Assembly (NCBI RefSeq): GCF_014023275.1
Contig: NZ_CP054698.1
Location: forward strand, 7,277,001 to 7,341,000
DNA: 64,000 nt
Origin: Nostoc edaphicum CCNP1411
GTDB taxonomy: Bacteria > Cyanobacteriota > Cyanobacteriia > Cyanobacteriales > Nostocaceae
Reading direction: 5' to 3'
The notes beneath the pieces are model-generated. The model was not told where the DNA came from. It searched no databases and saw only the letters and a list, made by a program, of their open reading frames with translations. A program made the translations under genes and the position numbers. Below, one piece after another: positions 1 through 10,700 of this stretch. Position 1 is the stretch's first letter, and every line of letters begins with the position of its first letter.

Positions 1-1
1 C

Positions 2-3000
2 GCCTGGGAGTTAGAAGGTAAACTCGACATTCCGATTTTGCTGGCGAGTTTGCAGATAATTGGACAGCGACAAGAGGTTTTGAGAACGGCTTTTGCTTCT
101 TTTGAGGGCAAACCCTGTCAGAAAATTGCACCAACATTCAACTTAAAATTGCCAGTTATTGATTTGCAAGCTTTAGCTCCAACTCAACAGCAGCAAGAAG
201 CCCAACGTTTAGCCACAGCCGAAGCTAGTCAAGCATTCGATTTAAGCGTAGCGCCTCTGATGCGGGTGACATTAATTCGTCTAGCATCCCAAAGAAACAC
301 CCTATTACTAACAGTACATCACATCATCGCTGATGGTTGGTCACGGGGAATTTTGCTGCGGGAATTGGTGCAATGCTATCGGGCGCTGGCTTTGAGGCAA
401 AACCCATCTTTAACAGAATTGCCGATTCAGTATGCAGATTTTGCCCTGTGGCAGAGACAATGGCTTCAGGGAGAAGAGATGAAAGCGCAATTGGCCTACT
501 GGCAAAAACAGTTAGCCGACTTGCCTATGCTAGAGTTACCGACAGATTTGCCGCGATCGCCTTTACAAAAATTTCGGGGTGCGACACAATCAGAACTACT
601 ACCGCGATCGCTTCTGGAATCACTTAAACACCTCGCCCAGCACCAAGGTGTAACTCTATTTATGCTGTTGCTAGCAGCATTTAAAGTATTGCTGCATCGA
701 TATTGTGGACAAGATGAGATTGTTTTAGGAGTACCAAGCGCCAATCGCAATCGTTCAGAAGTTGAACCACTAATCGGCTTTTTCGTCAACACTCTCGTTT
801 TACGTACAGATTTATCTGGCAATCCGAGCTTTCACACCGTTATGGAACGGGTGCGAACAACAGCAGCAGAGGCTTTTAAGCATCAGGATGTACCTTTTGC
901 CAAAGTAGTAGAAGCGCTACATCCAGAGCGTGATTTGAGTCATAATCCCTTAGTGCAAGTCATGTTTCAGGTGCAAAACGAGGCATATCAGTTGCAGAAT
1001 GACTCCACCTTGAACTTATTACCAGATTTACAAATTCAGCAATCTTGGGTAGAAACAGGTTCAACCAAATTCGATTTGACTTGTCATTTGGTAGAACGCT
1101 CCCAAGGGTTATTAGTGGTGCTTGAGTACTGCACGGATTTATTTCATCAGCAAACCATCACCCGAATGATTCAGCATTTGGGGGTTTTATTAACGGCAAT
1201 TGTCACTGATTCTCAACAACGCCTCTCGGAATTACCAATTTTGACTGCTCATGAACGGCAACAGATATTAGAAGAATGGAATCAAACCCAAGTTAATTAT
1301 CCCCAACAATGGCTGCATCAGCAATTTGAGGCTCAGGTAGAAAAGACACCGGAAAATGTTGCTGTTATTTCACCCCACCCCAACCCTCCCCTTGCAAAGG
1401 GGAGGGAGAAAGATTCACCCCACCCCAACCCTCCCCTTGTAAAGGGGAGGGAACTAGATTTTCCGGTTTCCCCCCTTTACAAGGGGGGATTAAGGGGGGT
1501 AATTCCCGAATACAAAGGTGAGACAATAACCTATAGCGAACTCAACAACAAAGCCAATCAATTAGCACATTATTTACGATCGCAAGGTATTACCACAGAG
1601 TCTTTAGTTGGGATATATTTAGAGCGATCGCCCCAATTAATTATCGCTCTATTAGCAGTTTTAAAAGCCTCTGGAGCATACATTCCCCTAGATAGTAAAT
1701 TGCCCCGCGATCGCTTGGCGTATATGCTGGCGGATGCTCAACCAGCCATACTACTAACAACAGATGCTTTTGCTGCTCAGTTACCACATTCTTGTCAAGT
1801 GGTTTGTTTAGACAACGATTGGCCAGTTATCGCCCAAAATCCCGAACACAATCTTGTCAATCTCGTTGGGGGCGACAACCTAGCATATATAATTTACACC
1901 TCCGGTTCCACAGGTACACCCAAAGGGACAATGCTCACCCATCGCGGATTAGCGAATTATTTAAACTGGGCGATTAGAGCATATCCTCTGACAGCAGGGA
2001 CAGGAGTACCTGTACAATCCTCAATTAGTTTTGATGCCACAATTACCAGCTTGTACAGTCCTTTACTAGTTGGAAAACCACTAGTTTTATTACCCGAAGC
2101 CGAAGAAATAGAGGCACTAAGTAACGCCCTCAATTGCCAAACTAATTTTAGTCTGGTTAAACTCACCCCCGCCCATCTAGGCATTCTTAGACAGCTTTTG
2201 CCCCAAAAAACCCTCTTCGGATATCCCCAAGCACTAATTATTGGTGGGGAGGCTTTGAGTAAACAGCATTTAGAGTTTTGGCAAACCCATTCTCCCCAAA
2301 CAAAGTTAATTAATGAGTATGGGCCGACAGAAACAGTTGTTGGTTGTTGCACTTACGATGCCACAAAAACACCAACAACCTCAAATAATATCCCTATCGG
2401 TCGTCCTATTGCTAATACTCAACTTTATATTTTAGACCGCTATTTACAACCTGTTCCCGTGGGTGTACCTGGAGAACTTTATATTGGTGGTGACGGTGTA
2501 GCGCGGGGTTATTTAAATCAACCAGAGTTAACAGCAGCAAGGTTTGTAGCGAATCCGTTTATTAGCGACTTGAGAGTGGAGAGTGGGGATGAGGCAGGGA
2601 GAGCAGGGGGAGAATTCGTAACTCCTAACTCTTCACTCAGCACTCGGAACTCAGCACTCGGAACTGTTTTGCCCAATGCCCAATGCCCAATGCCCATCCT
2701 TTACAAAACAGGCGATCGCGCCCGCTATCTCAGAGATGGTAATATTGAATATCTAGGACGCTTAGATAATCAGGTTAAAATTCGGGGTTTTCGGGTGGAA
2801 TTAGGGGAAATTGAGGCAGTGTTACAAGCTCATCCCCTAGTACAAGAAGCGGTGGTGATACTCAGAAAGGATAACCCCAATCATCCGCAGTTAATTGCTT
2901 ATATTGTGAGAAATCAGCAGAACTTAGAATTGACAGATTTTCGGCAATATTTAGCAACAAAATTACCTGCTTATATGTTGCCTTCTACATTTGTCTACCT

Positions 3001-4795
3001 GGATAAACTACCACTAACAACCAATGGGAAAGTTGACTCAACAAAACTCCCACCTCCTGAAATTAAACAGCAGCAACAAGCAGCACCCCGAACACCAATA
3101 GAAACAATCCTCGTGCAGATATGGACGGAGCTTTTAGGCTATAATGTCGGGATTGGCGATAATTTCTTTGAGCAGGGAGGCGATTCGATTCTCAGCATTC
3201 AGATGGTGGCAAAGGCGAATCAAGTAGGTATGAAATTAACTCCCAAGCAGCTTTTTCAATACCAAACAATTGCCCAATTAGCCACAGTCATCCAAGTGAC
3301 TCCCCAAGGAAAAGCAGAACAAGGGAAAGTCACAGGGACAGTTTTACTCACACCAATTCAGCACTGGTTGTTTGAGCAAAATTTGCACAAATTGGATCAT
3401 TTCAACCAAGCAATAGTGTTGGAAGTAGAGCCGAACCTGCAAGCAGATATTTTACAGCAGGCAATTAAGCAATTGCTAATTCATCATGATATGCTGCGAT
3501 TGCGCTTTGTTCAGCAAGCAGGCCAATGGCAACAGCAGATAAGTGCATCAATTGATCACGACTCATTAACTGTGGTGGATTTGGTTAGTTTACCCAAGAA
3601 TACACAACAGCATTTGATGGAGTCAACTGCATCCCAACTCCAAGCTAGCCTAGATTTAGCAACGGGAAAATTACTGCGGGTGGGGCTGTTCCGACTAGGA
3701 AATGGCTACAGCGATCGCTTATTATTAATTATTCACCATTTAGTTGTTGATGGCATTTCCTGGCGGATTCTTTTAGAAGATTTAGTAAGTGCGTATCAAC
3801 AGCTAAAAGCCAAAGAATCTGTACAATTACCCGCAAAAACTACATCTTTCCCCCAATGGGCGCAGCAGTTGGTAAATTATGCCCAATCAGCAGAACTCAC
3901 AGCAGAATTAACAACTTGGTTAAAAATTCTCCCCAGAGAATCGCCTGCATTACCGTTAGATTATGAGTATCATCCAAATGTCAACACCATAGCTTCCGAA
4001 ACCCAAATCAGCGTTAACCTCGATGCTACCCAAACCCGCGCCTTATTGGAAGAAGTTCCCAAAGCTTATCATACACAAATAAATGATGTGTTATTGACAG
4101 CATTGGTGCAAAGTATGAGTCAATGGACATTAGCACGTTCGCTACTGGTTGACTTGGAAGGTCATGGACGAGAAGATTTGTTTGCAAACACAGACATTAG
4201 CCGAACAGTCGGTTGGTTCACGACCATTTTTCCAGTATATTTAAGATTAGACAGCAGTAACGACCTGGGAGCTAATCTTAAATATGTCAAAGAGCAACTG
4301 CGGCAAATTCCCAACAAAGGTATAGGCTACGGCTTACTAAGATATTTGAGTTCAGATAAAGCATTTCTCAGTACCCCACCCGCCGATTCTTGGGGAGGGT
4401 TGGGGAGGGGTGAACTACCTCAATCTGATATTAGTTTTAATTACTTGGGACAACTAGATTTGTTTTCCTCCCAAGCATGGATTCAGCGAATTGCTAGAGA
4501 ATCAACAGGATTACTATCAAACTCCCAGAACTCACGCCACCATAAACTAAATGTCACCGCCTGGATAGCACAGTCTCAGCTAAACGTACAGTGGCGATAC
4601 AGTCGTAATTTACACGATGCCACGACCATCGAACGGATAGCACAGCAATTTATCAAAACACTGCAAGCTCTAATTCAGCATTGCCAATCACCCACAAGCG
4701 GCGGTTACACACCATCGGATTTTACGGGTGCGCGTTTGAATCAAAAGCAACTTGACCAATTTATTAATAAACTTCAGCAACCAAAAAAGGGGTAG
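2..4795 (+). CDS. NRPS1, C(partial)-A(Asn)-PCP-E, 5' end cut by window
   Basis: This nonribosomal peptide synthetase module adds one residue and epimerises it. The frame is open to the window edge, and the first visible residues are already mid-condensation domain, so the true start lies upstream. Numbering from the codon at 2, the C domain has HHIIADG at 106-112. The A domain spans about 455-1010, with YTSGSTGTPKG and YGPTE. The PCP has GGDS with Ser near 1062, the form typical before epimerases. The E domain spans about 1110-1583 with HHLVVDGISW near 1245. Pocket residues read against GrsA are DATKIGEVGK, close to known Asn codes, so D-Asn is predicted. In-frame repeat peptides sit at the front of the A domain (1371-1503), in the NPF-LYKTGD loop (2560-2700) and in the E domain (4373-4413). 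Confidence in the family is very high; the substrate is inferred. Confidence 0.96.
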   Translation, partial: AWELEGKLDIPILLASLQIIGQRQEVLRTAFASFEGKPCQKIAPTFNLKLPVIDLQALAPTQQQQEAQRLATAEASQAFDLSVAPLMRVTLIRLASQRNTLLLTVHHIIADGWSRGILLRELVQCYRALALRQNPSLTELPIQYADFALWQRQWLQGEEMKAQLAYWQKQLADLPMLELPTDLPRSPLQKFRGATQSELLPRSLLESLKHLAQHQGVTLFMLLLAAFKVLLHRYCGQDEIVLGVPSANRNRSEVEPLIGFFVNTLVLRTDLSGNPSFHTVMERVRTTAAEAFKHQDVPFAKVVEALHPERDLSHNPLVQVMFQVQNEAYQLQNDSTLNLLPDLQIQQSWVETGSTKFDLTCHLVERSQGLLVVLEYCTDLFHQQTITRMIQHLGVLLTAIVTDSQQRLSELPILTAHERQQILEEWNQTQVNYPQQWLHQQFEAQVEKTPENVAVISPHPNPPLAKGREKDSPHPNPPLVKGRELDFPVSPLYKGGLRGVIPEYKGETITYSELNNKANQLAHYLRSQGITTESLVGIYLERSPQLIIALLAVLKASGAYIPLDSKLPRDRLAYMLADAQPAILLTTDAFAAQLPHSCQVVCLDNDWPVIAQNPEHNLVNLVGGDNLAYIIYTSGSTGTPKGTMLTHRGLANYLNWAIRAYPLTAGTGVPVQSSISFDATITSLYSPLLVGKPLVLLPEAEEIEALSNALNCQTNFSLVKLTPAHLGILRQLLPQKTLFGYPQALIIGGEALSKQHLEFWQTHSPQTKLINEYGPTETVVGCCTYDATKTPTTSNNIPIGRPIANTQLYILDRYLQPVPVGVPGELYIGGDGVARGYLNQPELTAARFVANPFISDLRVESGDEAGRAGGEFVTPNSSLSTRNSALGTVLPNAQCPMPILYKTGDRARYLRDGNIEYLGRLDNQVKIRGFRVELGEIEAVLQAHPLVQEAVVILRKDNPNHPQLIAYIVRNQQNLELTDFRQYLATKLPAYMLPSTFVYLDKLPLTTNGKVDSTKLPPPEIKQQQQAAPRTPIETILVQIWTELLGYNVGIGDNFFEQGGDSILSIQMVAKANQVGMKLTPKQLFQYQTIAQLATVIQVTPQGKAEQGKVTGTVLLTPIQHWLFEQNLHKLDHFNQAIVLEVEPNLQADILQQAIKQLLIHHDMLRLRFVQQAGQWQQQISASIDHDSLTVVDLVSLPKNTQQHLMESTASQLQASLDLATGKLLRVGLFRLGNGYSDRLLLIIHHLVVDGISWRILLEDLVSAYQQLKAKESVQLPAKTTSFPQWAQQLVNYAQSAELTAELTTWLKILPRESPALPLDYEYHPNVNTIASETQISVNLDATQTRALLEEVPKAYHTQINDVLLTALVQSMSQWTLARSLLVDLEGHGREDLFANTDISRTVGWFTTIFPVYLRLDSSNDLGANLKYVKEQLRQIPNKGIGYGLLRYLSSDKAFLSTPPADSWGGLGRGELPQSDISFNYLGQLDLFSSQAWIQRIARESTGLLSNSQNSRHHKLNVTAWIAQSQLNVQWRYSRNLHDATTIERIAQQFIKTLQALIQHCQSPTSGGYTPSDFTGARLNQKQLDQFINKLQQPKKG
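1371..1503. repeat. palindromic repeat, in-frame copy in NRPS1 A domain
   Basis: This copy shows the family well. Two CACCCCAACCCTCCCC units, each followed by an AAGGGGAGGG arm that forms a CCCCTT...AAGGGG hairpin, precede a CCCCCCTTTACAAGGGGGG hairpin and GGGGGGTAATT. It encodes PHPNPPLAKGRE twice and SPLYKGGLRGV, placed between AVI and TYSEL, just before the first A-domain strand-helix repeat. Confidence 0.9.
2560..2702. repeat. mixed simple repeats in NPF-LYKTGD loop of NRPS1
   Basis: In-frame insert made of GAGCAGGG-like, CAGCACTCGGAACT and CCAATGCCCAATGCCC units between VANPF and LYKTGD. The same units recur intergenically at 62555-62757. Confidence 0.85.
4373..4413. repeat. short repeat copy in NRPS1 E domain
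   Basis: ACCCCACCCGCC...GGGGAGGGGTG hairpin fragment encoding TPPADSWGGLGRGE, located before the FNYLG motif of the E domain. Confidence 0.7.
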
Positions 4796-4796
4796 C

Positions 4797-7700
4797 GTGG
4801 AAACCACTATTGCTGACATCTATGAACTCTCTCCCATGCAACAGGGAATGCTCTTTCATACCTTGTATGCTCCCAATTCCGGTATTTACTTTGAGCAGCG
4901 TAGCTGTCTGATTCGCGGTCATCTAAATTTAACTGCCTTTCATCAAGCTTGGCAACGTGTAGTCGAGCGTCATCCCGTTCTTTGCACCGCTTTTCATTGG
5001 CAAGAGTTGGAAAAACCGCTCCAGGTAGTACATAGCGGTGTAAAATTACCTTGGCAAGAATTAGATTGGCGCAATCTAGAAGTAGCTGAACAACAGACAA
5101 AATTAACAGCTTTTCTAGAGAGCGATCGCACCGAGGGATTCGATTTGCAACAGCCTCCCCTCATGCGCTGTACAATGATTCAGTTAGAGACAGATATTTA
5201 CCAGTTTGTCTGGAGTCACCACCATTTATTAATGGATGGTTGGTGTAATGGAATTTTATTAAAAGAGGTTTTTACCTTATATGAAGCATTTTGTCAAGGG
5301 CAGGATGTTTCGTTACCATTTCCCACAGCCTACCGGAATTATATTCTCTGGCTTCAGGAGCATAATCAGACTGAAGCTGAAATTTATTGGCGAAATAACC
5401 TCAAGGATTTTACAGCACCTACACCACTTTTAGAAGGGAGCAGGGAGCAAAAAGCAGAGAGGAGGGAGCAGCAAAGAAAGCTTGACTCTATTACTACCAA
5501 CGCTCTCCAAGCCTTAGTTCGTCAACATTGTCTTACCCTGAACACCGTGATTCAAGGAGCTTGGGCGCTACTTTTGAGTCGCTACAGTGGGGAAACAAAT
5601 GTCGTATTTGGCACAACAGTCTCCGGCCGTCCCCCAGAACTAGCTAATGTGGAAAGCATAGTTGGTTTATTTATCAACACTCTACCCGTGCGAGTGCAAA
5701 TTGATGCCCACACCGAAATAATTCCTTGGCTTGAGCAGTTGCAAACCCAGCAAGTAGAAAGAGAGCAATACGCCTACACTTCCTTAGTAGAAATTCAGGG
5801 TTGGAGTGAAGTTCCTAATGATATACCTTTATTTGATAGCCTATTGGTATTTGAAAACTATCCAGTTTCTATAGAATCGATTCTCAAAATGGCCAACAGC
5901 CATTTACAGATTCAAGACGCGCAGGGTTTTGCTCAAACGAATTATCCACTCACACTGGGAGTTATTCCTGGTGCGGAGCTATTATTACAAATCAGCTATG
6001 CAAGTTCTCGCTTTGATGAAGCGACGATTGAACGTCTTCTAGGACACCTGGAAAATCTTCTCACAAGTATAGTGACAAATCCTCAGCAGAAGTTGTCACA
6101 ATTGCAAATTTTAACCAGCAACGAACAGCAATTACTGAAAAGCTGGAATCAAACTACCCAAAAATATTCTAGCCAAGAGTGCATTCATCAACTATTTGAA
6201 GCGCAGGTGGAGAAGACACCTGATGCTGTAGCTGTAATCCTGGAAAATAAACATCTTACTTATCGAGAACTCAATCAACGAGCTAATCAACTGGCTCATT
6301 ATCTGAAAAAGCTGGGCGTAAAACCAGAAGTTCTAGTTGGTATTTGTATAGAGCGCTCAATCACAATGATTGTCGGACTGTTGGGTATTCTTAAAGCCGG
6401 TGGGGTTTACGTTCCCTTAGATCCAGTTTATCCTCAACAACGTTTAGCTTTCATGGTATCAGATTCACAGATTTCGGTGCTATTAACTCAGGAATCTTTG
6501 CTAACAGTTCTCCCTGAGTTGGAATCGCCTGTAGTTTCTTTAGATGCGGACTGGGAATTAATTGACCGAGAAAGTCAGGAGAATCCAGTTACTCAGATAA
6601 CATCTGAAAACCTAGCTTACACCATTTATACATCTGGCTCTACAGGCGTGCCAAAAGGCGTTATGGTTCAGCACCAGTCTTTGGTAAATTTTATAGAAGC
6701 TGGGATAGTTGAATATGAGATATCTTCTAGCGATTGCATTCTCCAATTTGCATCCATCAGCTTCGATACCGCCGCCGAAGAAATTTTTCCTTGTTTGGTG
6801 CAGGGTGCAACGCTAATATTGCGAACAGAGGAAATGTTAAGTTCAATCCCAGAGTTCCTGAAAATCTGTGGTGATTGGCAGATTACAGTATTAGACTTAC
6901 CTACTGCATTTTGGCATCAACTTGTAGCTGAATTATTAGCTATGAATTTGACAATACCAGATTCTGTCCGATTAGTCATCATCGGGGGTGAAAAAGCTTT
7001 ACCAGAACGATTAACCAATTGGCAACAGCTTGCTCCACAGGTGCGCTTGGTGAACAGCTACGGCCCAACAGAAGCAACAATTGTGACGACTACCTGTGAT
7101 TTATCAAGGCTTAGTGTTCAGACTATAGGGCGAGAACTACCAATTGGCAAAACTGTTAACAATGCCAAAACTTATATTCTCGACCCACACTTAAATCCTA
7201 CCCCAGTGGGAGTTCCGGGAGAGCTTTACATTGGGGGAATTGGTGTAACTAGAGGCTATTTAAATCGACCTGACTTGACGGCTGCTTTGTTTATTCCCGA
7301 TTTATTTAGTGAAACAGCAGGGGCGCGTCTCTATAAAACAGGCGATCGCGTTCGTTATCTTGAAGATGGTAATATAGAGTACTTGGGAAGATTTGATAAC
7401 CAAGTAAAAGTTCGGGGCTTCCGCATTGAGTTGGGTGAAATTGAGTCGTTACTCAGTCAACACCCAGATGTCCAAGAATGTGCTGTTGTCACCGTTGAAG
7501 ATATAACGGGTGACAAACGTTTAATTGCTTATATTACACCCCTCCCTAACCTGTATAGTCAGGAAAAAACCGATATAACGGCAAAATTATCTAATTTGCG
7601 GCAATTTTTGGCAACCCGTTTACCAAATTATATGATTCCCGCCCATTTTGTTTTCTTGGAAGTATTGCCGCGTACTCCCAATGGTAAAATTGACCGGAAG

Positions 7701-10700
7701 GGGCTACCGCAAGTAAAAGAATTACCTAGCCCAACTGTGACGGCTCCCCGCACACCTAGCGAAGAGTTGTTGGTAGGCATTTGGCAAACGGTCTTGAACT
7801 TAAAGTCAGTGGGAGTTGAGGATAATTTCTTCGCTCTGGGTGGACATTCGCTGTTGGTAATTCGGATGATTGCCCAAATTCAGCAGGTATTTGGGATAAA
7901 TATACCGTTGCGGCAGGTGTTTGAAACACCAACTATCGCTGAATTGGCGAGAGTACTAGAATTACCCCACCCTAACCCTCCCCTTGCTAACGGGCTACGG
8001 TCTACACACAAGTCTGAAACCGCTTGCGAACCTGGATTTTACCCCACCCTAACCCTCCCCTTGCAAAGGGGAGGGAACTGGATTTCCGGTCTCCCCCCTT
8101 TGCAAGGGGGGATTAAGGGGGGTAATTCGACTATGTACACCGTAGCTAAAAGGAGGGAGTCTGACCTTTCATTTGCTCAACAGCGCCTCTGGCTTTTAGC
8201 ACAACTGGAACCAGAAAATCCATCCTACAACGTGGCTGCGGCATTGCGTCTGAGTGGTAAGTTAAATGTTACTGTCCTCAGACAAAGCTTTGCTGAAATC
8301 ATCCGTCGTCATGAAGTGTTGCGTACTAGCTTTCCTACCGTCGATGGTTTTGGGATAGCAGTTGTGTCTTTTGATGCAAATATATTTATTCCAGTTATTG
8401 ACCTAAGTTCACTCTCGGCATCGCAACAGCACCAAACCGTTGAACAGCTTGCTCGTTGTGAAAGTCAACAGCCTTTTGACTTAGAACAGAGTCCGCTTTT
8501 ACGAATAAAATTATTATATCTGCATTCAGATGAACACGTATTATTACTGACCATGCATCACATCATCACCGATGGTTGGTCAGTTGATGTTTTAGCGCAA
8601 GAAGTCGCAATTTTATACCAAGCATTTTCCCAAGGACAGCCTTCTCCTCTGCCAGAGTTAGCAATTCAATATGCCGATTTTGCCGCGTGGCAGAGACAGT
8701 GGTTACAGGATAATAAATTTGACTATCAGCTTGAATATTGGCAACAGCAGTTACATCAAGTTCCAGAGCTTTTGGAATTACCCATAGATTATCCGCGTCC
8801 GGCTGTGCAGACATTTCTGGGTAGGCGACAAAATTTTGAGTTATCTTTAGAACTAACTCAAGCAATCAAGCAGCTACGTCAAGATACGAACACCACTCTG
8901 TTTATGGTGATATTTTTGGCGTTGAGTGTGCTGCTACATCGCTATAGTAATCAAGATGAAATCGTTATTGGTAGCCCCATCGCCAATCGTCACTATCCGG
9001 GGACTGAAGGATTAATCGGTTTTTTTGCTAACACTCTAGCTCTGCGAATTTCCTTAGCAGATAATCTTAGCGTTGCCGAATTATTGCCACAGGTGCGAGA
9101 AATTATCTTAGCGGCTTATGCCCATCAGGATGTACCATTTGAGCAGGTAGTAGAAATATTACAACCGTTGCGATCGCTAAGTCACTCGCCATTATTTCAG
9201 GTAATGCTGGTTGTAGAGAATGCCCCCGCCCAACCAATAGAATTAACTGGGTTGCTCTGGAGTCCCATAGAAATCGATGGCGGTACGGCAAAGTTTGACC
9301 TCACCTTGATGATCACAGAAACAAGCACCGGATTGCAAGGTAAATGGGAATATAACTGCGATTTGTTTGCAGAAACTACAATTAATCGGTTTACAGAACA
9401 CTTACAAACTTTATTAACAAGCATTACCTCAGAGCCAACACAACGAATTTCTGATTTATCTTTGATGAAGCAGGCAGAAATTCAGCAAATTATCAGCTTG
9501 GGTAGTTCAGTAATATATCATCCGCCTCAATGTATTCACGAATTATTTGAGCAGCAAGTAGCAAAATTTGGTGATGTAATCGCTTGTGTCGATGGGATTG
9601 AATACACCCCACCCGCCCTATCGGGCACCCTCCCTTTGTTAAGCTACGGTGTACACACAAATCGAATTACCCCCCTTAATCCCCCCTTGCAAAGGGGGGA
9701 GATCGGAAAATCCAGTTCCCTCCCCTTTGCAAGGGGAGGGTTAGGGTGGGGTAATTTAACCTATGCAGAACTCAATAGCAAAGCGAATCAACTTGCTCAC
9801 TATCTCAAATCTTTGGGAGTCCAGCCAGAAGTCGGCGTTGGTATTTGTGTAGAACGCTCTGTTGATTTTCTCATCGGAATATTGGGAATTTTGAAAGCAG
9901 GTGGCTTTTATGTGCCGTTGGATGTGAACTATCCAAGTGAACGTTTAGCATTTCTGATTCAGGATGCTCAAGTGCAAGTGCTGCTCACCCAAGGGCAATA
10001 CATTGAAAAACTACCATTTTTGGAACTGCCAATTTTCTGTTTTGATAATGATTGGCAAAGTATTGCTCATCAACCTACAGCTAACCCCGTCAGCAAGACT
10101 ACGCCAGAAAATCTCGCTTATATAATGTATACCTCCGGCTCAACAGGAGTACCCAAGGGTGTGTGTGTACCCCATCGCAGTGTAGTGCGGTTAGTGCAAA
10201 ACTGTGATTATGCTCAACTGAGCGCCGATGAAATTTTACTCCAAACGGCCCCGGTTGTCTTTGATGCCTCTACCTTTGAAATTTGGGGGGCGCTACTCAA
10301 CGGCGCACGTTTGGTAATTTTACCCAGTCAACAGCCAACCTTAGAAGAATTAGCAAATGCGATCGCACAATATCAAATTACCACTCTTTGGCTAACAGCA
10401 GGCTTATTCCATCTGATGGTCGATGAACATCTAGCCAGTTTCAAAGCCGTAAAACAATTATTGGCTGGCGGTGATGTTTTATCTGCTGTTCATATTAAAA
10501 AGCTTCTAGAAACCTATCCTCAATGTCGCGTCATCAACGGCTATGGCCCCACCGAAGGGACTACCTTCACTTGTTGCTATGCCATAAACGATGCCAAACA
10601 AATAAATCATACCGTTCCTATTGGTCGAGCGATCGCTAATACCCAAGTTTATATTCTCGACCGCTACCTTAACCCAGTACCCATCGGCATCACAGGTGAA

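Noticed and set aside
4752..4796. Upstream TTG start for NRPS2
   Set aside because: It lies within the end of NRPS1 without a ribosome site; GTG 4797 has AAGGGG upstream and begins directly at the C-domain motif.
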